Positions 12,201 to 23,771 of a stretch of 64,000 bases of DNA are shown one piece after another; the stretch's first letter is position 1; each line of letters begins with the position of its first letter. A program made the translations under genes and the position numbers. The notes beneath the pieces were generated by a model. That model saw only the letters and a list, made by a program, of their open reading frames with translations. It had not been told where the DNA came from and searched no databases. The stretch comes from Macrolepiota albuminosa (lineage: Eukaryota; Basidiomycota; Agaricomycetes; Agaricales; Agaricaceae): the NCBI GenBank assembly GCA_027475525.1, contig JAMWFC010000117.1, forward strand, positions 3,892,183-3,956,182, given 5' to 3'.

Positions 12201-13291
12201 CGCCGTTCACACCTCTTGGGCCTCACTTCTCTATAGCCAAGTCCGCTGACACCCCAGCATATCTTTGACAACATAGTCACCAATGCTGCAATGACAGCTC
12301 AATTGCTTTCACTGACAAGTCGTTCTATAGATGGCGCTTCTCTCAGCTATCAATCACCGGGCTCATCAGATTTGCCGCTCATCTTTCAGCACCAATTAGA
12401 AGACTTCGAAAATGATAATGAGGACAATCCAGCTACAATGAGCACAGAGGAGATCTTGTTAATCGACTATCTAGAACAGACAACAGACTCTGATCCCACT
12501 GCTGAAGTTGACGTTAGAGCCCCAGTTGACATTTCATTGGTATGGCAACTGCCGGTATGTCGTGTATCATCGATGCCGATGATTTGCATATTGATTTTGT
12601 TTTTAGACCTCCTTAACTCACCATCACGATCTTCTCAAGCAGCTCAATTATCTGACTTTTGCAGACTTTGCACCTCTCACCACTCCACAATATTTTCCTC
12701 ACCTTCATGGGTGGTTTATCTTTAGTTCACGAGAATTCAGGATGTTAGACTCATCCAATGGTTGACTCAACGATGTGTGTATCAATGGCATTTCTGCCTT
12801 ATTGATGTATCAGCTTTCCAAAATCACCCAGCCCACCTTACATGTCAGTCAACACTGTGCCCTCTTCTCCACCTATGATCTCCTTATGATGTGGTACAAT
12901 GCAAGCGACACTGAACTTTGGCGATGAACACGGCACACAGAATACTGGGAACATGATATCTGGATTCTTCCTATCCATTGCCCAAGCACAGAGCATTGGG
13001 TCATGTGTACTATTATACCTTTAGATGGACAGATTTACCTTTTTGATTCTTTTGCACAGGAGGAGCCATGGAAAACTGAAGTTAAGGTAAGCTTCAATAC
13101 TTTGATAAATCTGTAACCTGATGTTTTTCCAGGATATAATGGGTCTTGTCACTCGCCCTTGTCTTGTTGGCTCACAAAAATGGGAATTCTTTTTCGGTTG
13201 CCACATCTGGATGGGTTGCGCGACCCACAGTCATATCTCCACAACAAACAAATAGTGTTGATTGCGGTGTGTGGATCATTGCTAATGTTGC

Positions 13292-13445
13292 TGCTGTTCT
13301 TGCAGGCTTCTTAGTGACTGGAATCCAAGAGCAAGACATTCCTATACTTAGGGCCTCACTTTTACAAATGCTGTTCTTGCAGGCTTCTTAGTGACTGGAA
13401 TCCAAGAGCAAGACATTCCTATACTTAGGGCCTCACTTTTACAAA
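13292..13445. repeat. 77-bp tandem duplication, perfect
   Basis: 13292-13368 equals 13369-13445, at the 3' end of the Ulp1-like domain. Confidence 0.97.
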
Positions 13446-13558
13446 CGATATATGCTTTGCCAGTCTGTTAATCACAATTACTCTACTTCACATATGACGT
13501 TGATGTCATTCCAATTTTTGGTCTCAATGTACATGATACTTGAAAGTATCAATCGAAT

Positions 13559-14304
13559 TTATATAAAAAGAGTTTGATACAACAGTTCTCTTGCCTCATG
13601 CGCCGTCCTCAAGTCATCTCCTTCAAATGTAGTATACATTCCCAGCTCCTGCAAACAATTCTCAATGTTCGACACGTTCTTCAACACCTCCTCTGACCGT
13701 CTCCATTCATTGCCAGCCCCTGCTAACTGTAGGATCTTATGCTGATAGGTCACCATCCTTTTCTGGTACCTTTCAGCACATACTATGGCATTGAAGATGG
13801 CATCAGCATTACAACTGGTAACATAGTCGTTGTATAATGTTTCAATAAAATTGAATGGTGATTTGCTGATGTCTCGTTCCAGTCTGTGTGCAATCTGTTC
13901 AACTCGGCGTGTCCAATACAGTACATGCCTTGGATTGTCTCTAGACCTGGAATTTATATTGACAGTCTACTTCTCATAATAAGGCATACCTGGGAAGAAT
14001 ATTCTGCATATCTTGAGATTTTGATGCATGTCCACCTCGAGCAGCTTTCCTCAGCTTAGATTCCATTCTATTGTACATAAGAATCAAGCAAGGACATTAT
14101 AGAACATATAAATACTCTGCTTCTTTGCGGTTCTGATAATCTTCCTGGCAACGAGTGCTGATAGCTGCTTTGTTTCTGAATCCATGCATTAATTACCAAC
14201 ATCTGCAATGAACTAGCAACTTACTTGTGGTAGCGTCTGCAGCTTTTAGCATTTGCCACAATCCTTTTTTCTTCAGCTGTGTGGTAGAGGCAGTTGCGGC
14301 CCAT
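13559..14304 (-). CDS. Small basic protein gene beside the KDZ element, intact, four exons
   Basis: Exons 14304-14225, 14175-14116, 14067-13990 and 13946-13559 join without a stop into 201 residues, using GT-AG introns of 49, 48 and 43 nt. The N-terminus MGRNCLYHTAEEKR, followed by a Lys/Arg-rich stretch, resembles short proteins I remember next to transposons in Agaricomycetes (start of the form MGRP.LYHT.EEK). The middle has WTRRVEQIAHRLERDI and the end is helical (LYQTLFI). Its stop lies 88 bp from the KDZ stop, tail to tail. It is open while its neighbour is full of stops. Function unknown; DNA binding is a guess from the basic N-terminus. Confidence 0.72.
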
Positions 14305-15671
14305 ACTTGATGAGATGGACTGAATGTTGGGCGATCGAGGTTAAGTACAAGTTAAGAGCATTTGCCAAATCTTGTCTTACCTTTTCACCAGTTGTCTTAT
14401 CTTTATATCATCAGGCAGCGTTGAAGCACAATAAAATGTCAACGTTCTTCTGGGCTTTACAGACAACAGAGAGGCAACAATATCTCTGGCAAAAAGTCAG
14501 TTTTATTCTTTCAATTTTTTAGACTCTTCTAAAGTTTATACAAGCAGGGCAGGTCAAGATTGTCAATCACACAATTACACTGAATTGATATGCGTCTACT
14601 GTACACTTCTATTCCTATCTATTCCTACATCCCAATTTCCCTTCAAGATAAATAAATCACTGATATGTACGATACCAATATACAAGTGAAAAGAAAGGTG
14701 ACTGGACTATGATACATGAATGAAATCTACGAAAATTGGGTGAGATAGCCTCTCATGGCTGTGGCCGACAGCTTACTGTAACCTATCAATTTTGCTGTAA
14801 TGAAGATTTCCTAGTCACCAAGTTCGATAAGGCTGCAGTAAGGGATGAGAGGAGGCTCATTGCTGCGTGAGGTAGATGTCTTACCTTGATTTGCAGAATA
14901 AGATAAATAGAAGACGTAGAAGACAGACAGGAATAAATAAATGTTTATGCTCTGCTAATCAATTTGGTGTGAGCGGAATGAAGTGAGAGAGCAACTACGC
15001 GCTCACCTGTGCTGCCCTAGGATAATTGGAGAAAGATGGCAGAAAGAGCTGGAACTTTTTGGCCCTACTGCTCCTGACTCAGCATCTGCCAGAAACAGCT
15101 CAAGTCCCTTTTGTGAGTTTGAATAGCATGAGGTTGTTGTGCAGAGGTCTCCGAAAAGGCTCCTTTTCCTTGGAACCTGCCTTTATGCTGAGCTCTGTTC
15201 ATGAATCACATGAATAAATCACTAAAATGTACACAAATCATAAAACGCACCAAATGACAATGACAATAGCAAGCTCAAATGGTACGTTGAAGTTCTCAAG
15301 TTCACATTGAGTTCACATGTTTATAACAACGCCTTCAATCACTTGATTACACTTGTTTGCTTTGATTTTTCTGAGACTTTCACTCGGATTCAAGTTTTGA
15401 CCTGTGTTTATTATTCCACCCTGTTTTAAGACTGCAGCAGCCATTTCACCAGTTTGTCCGCCATGCAGGAAGACTTTGTGCAGTTAGTATGCAGTTAGTA
15501 AGAAAGTTCACTCACTTTATCTGCTCGTCAGATATAAACAGTGATTGGTCCAGACCTACTTGACACATGTCACATACAGTTACTCTTCCTTTTGACGGTA
15601 CTTATTCCTCCTCCTCCTATGATCATTTGTCTGACTACTATTGTCTTACCAGAATTTATTATGGTGTATAT
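14305..15671. other. Non-coding stretch, no supported gene
   Basis: Only short ORFs without splice support. Moderately AT-rich. Probably the far side of the KDZ-associated unit, but no terminal inverted repeat was found. Confidence 0.4.
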
Positions 15672-15923
15672 TTATTGAAACACATGTTTATTTTGCAGAT
15701 TTTGATACCGTTTTCCAGGTACTAGACCAACTGAATTCATAGTGGATACCAGCTGCCGATATGCTTCTCTGTCATTGCTCAACCTGTCAATTACCTCTGT
15801 AACAAGCTTTTCCATATTATTCCTGGTATTTTCTATTTTTTTTTCTCTATTGCGCAAGAATAAAATATCGATCTCTGAAACAGATGTGTCAAAGAATCGC
15901 CTACATCTTAGTCTACAGTACAA
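15672..15923 (-). CDS. C-terminal exon of an unrecognised charged protein
   Basis: An 83-codon open segment without an ATG start (the first codon is TTG, so probably an internal exon). It reads as a helix: RRFFDTSVSEIDILFLRN, then Glu/Lys-rich coiled-coil-like sequence, then EAYRQL, ending TAA at 15672. In-frame extension meets TGA about 12 codons upstream. Could be the end of a second element passenger or a relic. Confidence 0.4.
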   Translation of the reverse strand: MYCRLRCRRFFDTSVSEIDILFLRNREKKIENTRNNMEKLVTEVIDRLSNDREAYRQLVSTMNSVGLVPGKRYQNLQNKHVFQ

Positions 15924-16226
15924 TTGTGATTTTCCAATGCCTCTTCACATGTATGGCTCATACAACATATGGTTCAATGTATAATACAATATGGCCAAGG
16001 CTTCAAATTCTCCATCCGCACTTCTACCTCAAGAAGAGTGCAACTCATTACAGGATTTGGGCCTCAGCAATGCCATCAAATCAGTTTGTTGATACTGCAA
16101 TTTTTTCAATGTTCCTCACACTTTGAACACTGCAAACGCCATATTGCGTGCGAAGAAAAAAATTACTTTCAGGTTTGTCCCAATGACGGTGTAAGATGAA
16201 TGATCAACTCACTATCTTCCAGATAC

Positions 16227-17597
16227 ATGTCCAGTGACAATATGAATAATCTGCCCTCATCCAACTCCACAGTCATGTACGATAATGCAGAATGTGGAAA
16301 TGCTGGTGGCGATGTTCTCATGAACAAGGAAAACTCTGCTCCCTTAGCCAACCCAACCTACTATGGTCCTATCCCAGTATATGACAACCCTTCTTTTGAG
16401 CAGCTGGGAGGCGGCCATGGTGGCTGGAACTTGCGCCAACGTATTCCTTTAACCCCTCTAGGCTTGGAGAGCAAGGAGAGCCACAACTTTGCTCGCTGTC
16501 GTGCAGAACTTCTTGATTCTCCTTCTCAGGCTCCCCAAACAGCTCCCAAAACCCCTGCCTCACAGAACAGCGAAGGTCTCGATGACTTTTTAGATGGCCT
16601 CAATGACAATGTCGTTGCCAGTCTTGCATTTGATCACTCATCCGACTTCTCATTGAGCCCTGATCAACCTATCAAAGGTGCTGCACATGCTGAGGATGAT
16701 ACTGCACTGATCCAAGACAATACTTTATCCACAGAAGGCTCTGCTACCAATGCAGAACCCATTAAAAGCAGTGTTGTATCTCAGGAAGTCGAGAAGCCCA
16801 CTTTGCAAAACCTACTAGAGGAGTTTTACATGACTGGTGAGTTTCAGGAGATCATCCTCCCACAGGGCCCCAAGTCTGGGTGCACTCCAAGTGCTCCACT
16901 ATCTAGCGCTAATATGCCGGACCCATTTATTGTAGACCCTGACAACAAGTCTTCAGCGCCTTCTAGTCCAATGACTCCATGTCACCTTCAGCCCCATGCT
17001 GACATATTTCCAGCTCCAAATGCTCCTACTTCAAACGTTGCTGCTGCTGCCAGGGAAACTCCATTGTGGATACTCTCCTCTCAGTCAGGATCTCCTGCTC
17101 AAGGTCGTCTGTCAAACATCACAAAAACTGGTATAATTTTGCCTTGTCTCTTGCATCACCAGTGCGAACTTATTTCTAATCATAGAATGAAGAGGGGGTG
17201 TCAAACCATTTGCAAGCATTCACCATCCTGGTTGGCAACTGCCTACATGAGGACCAGGGTCTTGGTGTCATTCTGACAACTCCAGGTTTGACCCAGGTGT
17301 GTAACGACATCATTCTATGTTGATTTATTTTGACTTGATTTTAGTTTGTTTCGAAACGTCTCAAAATTGATGGCAATACATTGTTGGGTCTAGCAAAATG
17401 TGAAGCATAGTAAGGTGTCAACTTCTGTCATTGGTTCTCTAATCCTCAACATTCTCTAGCGATGCAATTGCTGAGAAGGTTCTGAGATCTAGAATAGATC
17501 GAGGTTTTTCTGTGCAGTGGACTATGTGTGGGAAAAATGTCTTCAATTTTTGCCGTCATGTGACTTTGTTTGTTCTCGTTGCCATTACTTCCTTCAG
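16227..17597 (+). CDS. Ser/Pro-rich multi-exon gene of unknown function
   Basis: Exon 1 (start at 16227, MSSDNMNN, or 16200) encodes a disordered Ser/Pro/Asn-rich region to 17130. Exons 17193-17296, 17345-17409 and 17460-17597 join in frame through GT-AG introns of 62, 48 and 50 nt. They give a folded-looking C-terminal part (HLQAFTILVGNCLHEDQG, FVSKRLKIDGNT, YDAIAEKVLRSRIDRGFS). A further donor (GTAAGTG) follows at 17598, after which the minisatellite begins, so the 3' end is not found. An upstream ATG at 15992 (MAKASNSPS) may begin a 5' exon, but no splice chain reaches exon 1 in frame. No domain recognised. Confidence 0.6.
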
Positions 17598-18165
17598 GTA
17601 AGTGTGGGAATAATGTCTTCGATTTTTAACGTCATGTGATACTACCGTTTGTCTGTACGGTTACTTAGTCAGCAGTAGACTATGTACGCGTGGGAGTAAT
17701 GTCTTCACTTTTTAACGTCATGTGATACTATGTACGGTTACTTAGTCAGCAGTAGACTATGTACGCGTGGGAGTAATGTCTTCACTTTTTAACGTCATGT
17801 GATACTACCGTACGTCTGTACGGTTACAGAGATGCGTGGGAATAATGTCTTCACTTTTTAACGTCATGTGATACTACCGTACTACGTGGTTACAGAGATG
17901 CGTGGGAATAATGTCTTCGATTTTTAACGTCATGTGATACTACTGTTCATCTGTACGGTTACTTAGTCAGCAGTAGACTATGTATGCGTGGGAGTAATGT
18001 CTTCACTTTTTAACGTCATGTGATATACTGTACGGTTACTTAGTCAGCAGTAGACTATGTATGCGTGGGAGTAATGTCTTCACTTTTTAACGTCATGTGA
18101 TACTAGTACGGTTACATATATGTATGGGAATAGTGTCTTCTCTTTTTAACGTCGTTTGTTCCGTA
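17505..18165 (+). repeat. Minisatellite resembling exon 4 of the preceding gene
   Basis: About nine copies of a unit with core GTGGGAATAATGTCTTC, a T-run, then CGTCATGTGA. Copies start near 17528, 17603, 17689, 17766, 17833, 17901, 17988, 18063 and 18122, spaced about 60-87 bp. The first lies in coding sequence (MCGKNVFNFCRHVT) of exon 4; the rest follow its donor site. Two spacings are exactly 77 bp (17654-17807 perfect; about 17951-18102), so part of the copy number may be an assembly effect. Confidence 0.8.
17654..17807. repeat. 77-bp tandem duplication within the minisatellite, perfect
   Basis: 17654-17730 equals 17731-17807. A second near-77-bp pair lies at about 17949-18102 (75 bp matching). 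Confidence 0.85.
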
Positions 18166-18728
18166 GCTTTACTATGTTAATATTTGATATCTGCATACGC
18201 CAGAATGTAGCCACTGTTGGGTCTGTTTTAACACATTCTCTACACCCACTCGGTCCGTAATGTTCCAATTTTACTTGGCTGACATTCTTTCCTTGCCAGA
18301 TGTATTGGATGCCCAGTCGACCCATAGATCCAGCGGTCTCTGAAAAATAGGACTATTTCGATGACTAATTGTGAGTCTTTCTATGTCCTGCCTGGTACAG
18401 GCATGACAGGACACGATATTAGATCGCAGATAATAGCCGCCACGCGAAAACCATATATCGGAGCAGACACATGCATTATGACTTATTTCCTTGGCTGCCT
18501 TCTGTGGAGAGCGATCCCATGCGAAAATCATATATCGGAGCAGACACATGCATTATGACTTATTTCCTTGGCTGCCTTCTGTGGAGAGCGATCCCTGAAT
18601 ACCAGTGCTGATATACCCCCCGAAAGATTCGGCATATCGCCACTATCTAATGAACACCTATTGTCACTTGAGAGGTCTGTTATCCAGCGCAATAGATATA
18701 TGACAACAACTCATTGATTTACTAGATC
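18166..18728. other. Non-coding, with one 77-bp duplication
   Basis: No supported gene. Contains a 77-bp tandem duplication at 18442-18595. Confidence 0.4.
18442..18595. repeat. 77-bp tandem duplication, two differences
   Basis: 18442-18518 versus 18519-18595; both differences are C/T. Confidence 0.95.
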
Positions 18729-19572
18729 ATGGCAATTATTGATTTCGACAGTCTGCCATGCGACAAGCTGTCATTACGACTGATTATTAATGTGCCACGG
18801 CTTAACATGGAGCAACAACGGGCTATGCTCAAAGTTAAATATTCTTATTCAGACTCTTCCGACAGTGATTCGGATTCCCATACTACTTACTTCAGACTCT
18901 ACTCCGAATTGTATGCGGTTTCTTGTAGTTGTTCACCGTCGCTGTTTCTATATCCCTTATTTATGTGTTCGTGACGAATACAGGTCGCCAACGCCGTATC
19001 ATTGACATCATTATTCCGAGTATCTCCTTGCCTAAGCAGAGGTATTTATATGCTTCGTTTTCCAAAACCAAGGTGCGTACTACTCGATTTGATGTCTTCT
19101 CCAATCCGAGCTTCTCTACGTCGTCCCACTATTTTTTCCTTTATGTCTTTATCTGCTCCCTCGTGTGCCCCTTGGTGGTGCTCCTCCCTCTAAGTATGAT
19201 GGCAGAGACGACTCGGCATGCTACGACCCTTACCAGCGAGACTTTCGCTGTTTAAGCGGCCGTTGTGCATTGACAAGCCATAATCTAGAGTGCTCCCGGG
19301 ATGCTCGTATAATGATGTTACAGACTTCAGCATTTTCAAATGCTGTTATGGACTGGGGTTTTGTTGTTTGCACTAGCAAGACATACGGTCAAAGACACCC
19401 AACACGTTCTTTCATCCTCAATTTACTACCACATGGAGCACTACCGCGATATCCTATTGTGGCACCCTCACACATCCTCCCATCGCCCCTCTGGAATCAA
19501 GATGTGCGCCATGTCTTGTCAGGGGATTCTCCAGGTGACGGAGAGGTATTCAGATGTGCTGTATCACATTAG
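18729..19572 (+). other. Coding-like stretch, unresolved
   Basis: Several overlapping open frames: MAIIDFDSLPCDKLSL with an acidic SDSSDSDSDS run (18729-18974), an Arg/Ile-rich segment (from 18929) and a 135-codon frame from 19165 (GGAPPSKYDGRDDS). I could not join them by GT-AG introns into one frame. This may be a spliced gene with errors or an old relic. No family recognised. Confidence 0.3.
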
Positions 19573-19676
19573 ACCCGCTCATCTTGTTTTTCTGTATGTT
19601 TTGACCTCTTGGTTTGCTCGTTCATTGACCTTGAGTCAGGAGCTATACGCATTGTGACAAACGGACCCATCTCACA

Positions 19677-19988
19677 ATGAAAGCTTTCGATGGACGAGGA
19701 ATTCTCGTTGCCGCATTCCATACCCACAAAAATCAATGGCTTGATGAAGTTTGAACTTACTCGGATGCTTCGAAAGAGGTTTAGTGGAACGCAAAGCTCA
19801 TCGTCGCCAAACATATAGTACGCCACGAGCCTAACAAGCCTGATTTCACTTCATGTGGAAAGGATTTGGTACATGAAGTGTTCTTGACGATCGAACTTGC
19901 TCAATATTATGCGCAGTGCAGCAACGTAACGATACCTCATCAAGTAGATCTGGGCATAGTAAAGGCCAATATTTTCATGCTCAACTAG
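19677..19988 (+). pseudogene. Short coding relic with two stops
   Basis: One frame from ATG 19677 to TAG 19986-19988 is interrupted only by TGA at 19752 and TAG at 19782. It starts MKAFDGRGILVAAFHTH and continues AKLIVAKHIVRHEPNKPDF and LVHEVFLTIELAQYYAQC. The even composition across both stops argues for a decayed gene. Family not recognised. Confidence 0.45.
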
Positions 19989-20423
19989 AGGTATGTTCGC
20001 TTTATGCATATCAAAACACTCATACTAAACGTTCTGTTTCTAGTTATTTTTATTGTAGTTAGTAGAATATCTATATATACATTCTATACCCGTAGCTGGA
20101 CGTCAAGACTAAACACACGCTGCTGGGTTTATGCGGTGTTCGGTGTCCACCGTCATTGGAGCCTTAGGCGCAATTCTCATGAGGAACATTGAATGGTACG
20201 TCGTCTTTGCTCTATTGTCAGTAAAGCTCTTATAGATTAAACATCTTTAGTGGAACGGTTTCATAATAATAGTAGAAGACCCTTTATTAATCATTTGTAT
20301 CAGTGCAGCTAATAATTACATTAATACTTCACTACTGAGGCCATATCTCCTCTTTCTGAAGACTTTTTTCTATCGGAAATTGATACATTGGAAATGGCAT
20401 AACAGTTTTCCTTTTCACTTAAT

Positions 20424-20577
20424 TGGGTGCCATTAGTGCTTACTACTAGTCAACCGTTCGTCTTTATGCCAACCTGGATCGTCAACGTTCAGCTAACTGA
20501 TGGGTGCCATTAGTGCTTACTACTAGTCAACCGTTTGTCTTTATGCCAACCTGGATCGTCAACGTTCAGCTAACTGA
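20424..20577. repeat. 77-bp tandem duplication, one difference
   Basis: 20424-20500 versus 20501-20577; one C/T difference. Confidence 0.96.
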
Positions 20578-20643
20578 GCTTTATTGCCAGTAGGTAAAAG
20601 GATTACCAAAACACCTTAATCGGTATCATAGTATCATGATTTG

Positions 20644-20797
20644 TTATTCCCCTACACTGTTTAATACTTCAAGTTTCTGATTGTGATAACGTAGGCTTGT
20701 TAAATACAATTGATTATTAGTTATTCCCCTACACTGTTTAATACTTCAAGTTTCTGATTGTGATAACGTAGGCTTGTTAAATACAATTGATTATTAG
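20644..20797. repeat. 77-bp tandem duplication, perfect
   Basis: 20644-20720 equals 20721-20797. Confidence 0.97.
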
Positions 20798-21004
20798 AAT
20801 GACTAAGTCATCCGATCACTTATAACGTCCGCAATGAAACATTGTCAGTATCATACCGTCCTGATGTATAGCCCGTTTGTCCAATGTAGTACACTATCTA
20901 CATATATAGTACACTATCTGCATCTGTAGTACACTATATACAACGTTCAACCATATACAGTACGACATATACAATGAAAAACATTTAGGGTTTCGAGCAA
21001 GAAA

Positions 21005-22935
21005 TTATGACAGGGGCCTCCTCCCAACCTCATCTTCCTCCTCTGTCTCTCCCATGGTCGTCGTCGCTGCTGCTTCCGCTTTGACCATCGCCGCTTCAAC
21101 CATTGCCGCTGTTGCCACTGCCCCTCTGCCTGTCATTGCTGCCATCACTGCGGCTTCACCCACCTCCACTGTTGTCATTTCTTCTTCTAAAGTTGATACC
21201 AACATTGCGATTATTTCATTCCGTGTTGGCATGGGCTGGCCAGCGTCCGCTGCCACTTCCATCCAAGTTCCCGGTGTCACTGCATTCCTGCATCGGTGCG
21301 CTGCCAACAGACCTCCCAACTGATCAATTCCTTGCGTAATCTCTGGTGGGATCTGCTGGGGCAGCCCTTGCTGGATAAGGGCGAACACCGAGGAACTACC
21401 ATCCAATAACAGTTGGTACTCGTGCACCAATCCTGGGCGTTAAGATGTATCAGGTATATGGTATGGGACATAGGGTCACTTACACATAACATCTTCATGG
21501 GACGATGCCAACGTGTTCAACAGCTAGTTCCTCCTCCTTAAAATACGTGGCTGTGCTGCCTCCACTTGCCGTATTGCCTGTCGTACCTCCTCTATCTCTG
21601 ACGCCCTGGGTGCCACATTGTCTGACCCTCAATTCTCGATATTCTCTACTCGCGCTCGCAAACCAGCCAACTCGTCTTCCATAGCCACACGTGCCACTAA
21701 AGCGGCATCCCTGTCTCCAAATGCTCTGTCTCTGTCACAAATGGCCGCATTCCTCTCTTCCCGCATGGCCTCCTGAGCGCGTCGTTCCTGCTGAAGATCC
21801 TCTCGCATGTGGTGCAGCTGTAAGGTTACCCGGTACTCATTTGCCAGGGCCTCCTGCAACTGCTGGCGCGTTTCCTCATCAATAGACGATTGGGCAGGTA
21901 TCGGGGGGATTTCATGGATATCTGACATGTCCAAGCTTGGGGACCTCCGTGCACGCTTGTACCCTATTATCTCCACCGACTCAGTCGAAGCTCGGCGCTT
22001 CCCTTTGTCCTGTTGCGGAGACGACGCTTCCACCCTTCCTCCTTGCGACGAACCCTCAGTCTGCGCCTCAACCAACCCCACATCCTTTGATGAACCCTCA
22101 GGCCGCGCTCCACTTGGCTCCTTGCCCTTTGACCTGGGCACATTACCTGCACTCAATGACTTTGTATTCGCGTGTCCGTGCATGCGATTAAATAATATCG
22201 AACCTGAATTCCTTGCCTCCCCGAAGTACGGCTCCGGCGATGCTCGGCACTTCTCCTTATCATGCTGATCTGTTGGCGCTTCCTCCGTCAACGCAGGTGA
22301 TGCTCTGCGCTTCCCCTTATCCTGCTGTGTAGTCGACGCCTTCACCTTCCTTCCTCTCGATGAACTCCCAGCCTGTGCCCCACCCGACTCCTTGGCCCTC
22401 GATCTGGATGCACTAGCCAACTGGCTCAGCACCCAGGTCATGTCCCACCCCTGTTCTTTGCTCATGCAAGATGCCTTCCATGCCTGAGCCACGGAGCATC
22501 GCTCGTGCCGGGCTCGACAGGAAACACACACGGAATTATCCCTGCGAGATTTTGCCACTGGTGCCTCGAATTCGCATGGTTCACCTCGACGTGAGCATAA
22601 CAAGCACTGGCGATGGTTAGGACGTGCGACCGGGCCAGGAGAACACTCACAGGACCCTTGTTCTGACACCACTTGAGGGTGGGAGGGCCATGGTGCCGGT
22701 TTTGGGCCGTGGCAAATTGCTCCGGTGTCACATCGGCTTGAGGGATCTGCTTCGTTGCCGGGACTCGCCGTACCTGACCGGGCCCGAGAACAGGCTGTTC
22801 AGTACGCGTCGACGAGCTCGCAGCAGGTGCTGATTGGACTGAGCTGCTCGGACCGGCTGTCTGCGTGCTCCTCTCTGGTGCCAATGGGTCGGATGTCAGT
22901 GTCGAAGAACTTGCACCCATATTTCGGGCTGCCAT
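21005..22935 (-). pseudogene. Cysteine-cluster protein of a multicopy basidiomycete family, decayed
   Basis: Exon 1 (22935-22651) encodes a Ser/Thr-rich N-terminus; a 44-nt GTGAGT...CAG intron joins it in frame to exon 2 (from 22606). Across the junction stand WCQNKGPCLLCSRRGEPC and CVSCRARHERC, a double CxxC cluster like a zinc-binding module. A disordered region with repeated DKGKRRAS words and a coiled coil (EETRQQLQEALANEYR onward) follow. TGA at 21629 and TAG near 21530 interrupt the frame, which then continues through an intron ending near 21437 into VHEYQLLLDGSSSVFALIQ and a Gly/Ala/Met-rich tail. I remember similar proteins as highly multicopy in Boletales-like genomes. DNA binding is possible but unproven. 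Confidence 0.7.
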
Positions 22936-23771
22936 CTCTGGGTGGGCGTGCCGGGTAAGTACACAGACATGCCGGGAAACTACTTACGCTGCTGGAAAAG
23001 GGCTGCTATTCGCCGCTTGTCCCGATGGTGCTCATATATTTCTCAGCGCTCCTCGTAGCGTAGCCATGAAGCAGTAGAGTTATCACCAGGTGGGGGTGGC
23101 GTAGGCAAACGGTTAGGGGTAGAGTGGCGCGACATAGTCAAAGAAGCATGGATGGTCGAAATGTTTTTCTTATCTACCCTTTTGTTATGATGGCATCAAG
23201 CTTCTACTTCTATTACCGTTATGAATACATAGCCACCACCACATTGCTTAGATGAATAAATAAAAATAAACCCCGAGTTTGTACGTAAGTAACGATAAGA
23301 GCATTGTGTCCATACAGATAGTTTTAAATCCTCTGCAAAGTTCATGTATTTTTAACTAAACTTTTCAAGTGCGTTTTTGTCATTTATTGTTTCATATGTT
23401 GTGAATGTCATATGCACTGCTTATACAAGATAAAGGTCGTAAAAAATGAATGTAAAGGATGGATGGAAATGTCATTACTCACTTAGACACTCCTTGCCGG
23501 TTGCATAAGACCTACGCAGTGTGTCGTTCCAAAGCCTCAAATGGTACAATAGATCACTGATCACATGATCCTAAGACGCTCGGCATATCCCCATGGAATG
23601 TGATCACCGAATAGACTGCCAATCACCGGATGATCGGCATCAGCGGATCCACATGGAACATGATTGCCAAATAGACTGCTGATTATCAGCAAGCGTGACT
23701 TTGGTTTCACTATCCTCAACGACAAGACATGGCCGCCTTGAACCATATTTTGGGTACAGGTGCCCTGGGGT

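Larger units (their letters stand above)
8895..13471 (+). pseudogene. KDZ-family transposase with C-terminal Ulp1-like protease, decayed
   Basis: Probable start is MPPPKHPT at 8895. Parts in order: CxC1-type N-terminus (PWRTKPNQAAKDLYS, CLFQ), VVHGLFPTAP and SCDAINAMASAL, KDZ core with IDGNF (10300), DDGGLMALVCRHD (10540), VHQWACQ (10860) and GLTDGEGVERLWS (10915), a long helical tail with FFEWERLDQA (11620), and a Ulp1-like domain with EHWV, LFDSF and VDCGVW as the His-Asp-Cys triad (12990-13270). Introns with good GT-AG sites: 9537-9591, 9822-9885, 10737-10784, 10983-11032, 11250-11299, 11669-11730, 12121-12186, 12555-12606, 13087-13132. In-frame stops include 10425, 11033, 11039, 11653, 12234, 12763 and 12924, mostly TGA; frameshifts lie near 9990 and 13150. 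Structure at 10060-10260 is unresolved. Two 77-bp duplications (9087-9240, 13292-13445) add frameshifts. Confidence 0.87.
19989..21004. other. AT-rich non-coding stretch with duplications
   Basis: No gene seen. Holds two 77-bp duplications (20424-20577, 20644-20797) and a short repeat TAGTACACTAT(C/A) three times near 20887-20940. Confidence 0.5.

Noticed and set aside
17505..18165. CRISPR-like repeat array
   Set aside because: Units are long (60-87 bp spacing), repeats vary, spacers are related, and the sequence is eukaryotic. It is a minisatellite.
19569..19826. 85-residue minus-strand ORF
   Set aside because: Overlaps the plus-strand relic 19677-19988, which has the more protein-like frame; no splice or motif support.
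21054..21339. Plus-strand Ala/Leu-rich ORFs
   Set aside because: They are shadows of the Gly/Ala/Met-rich tail of the minus-strand cysteine-cluster pseudogene.
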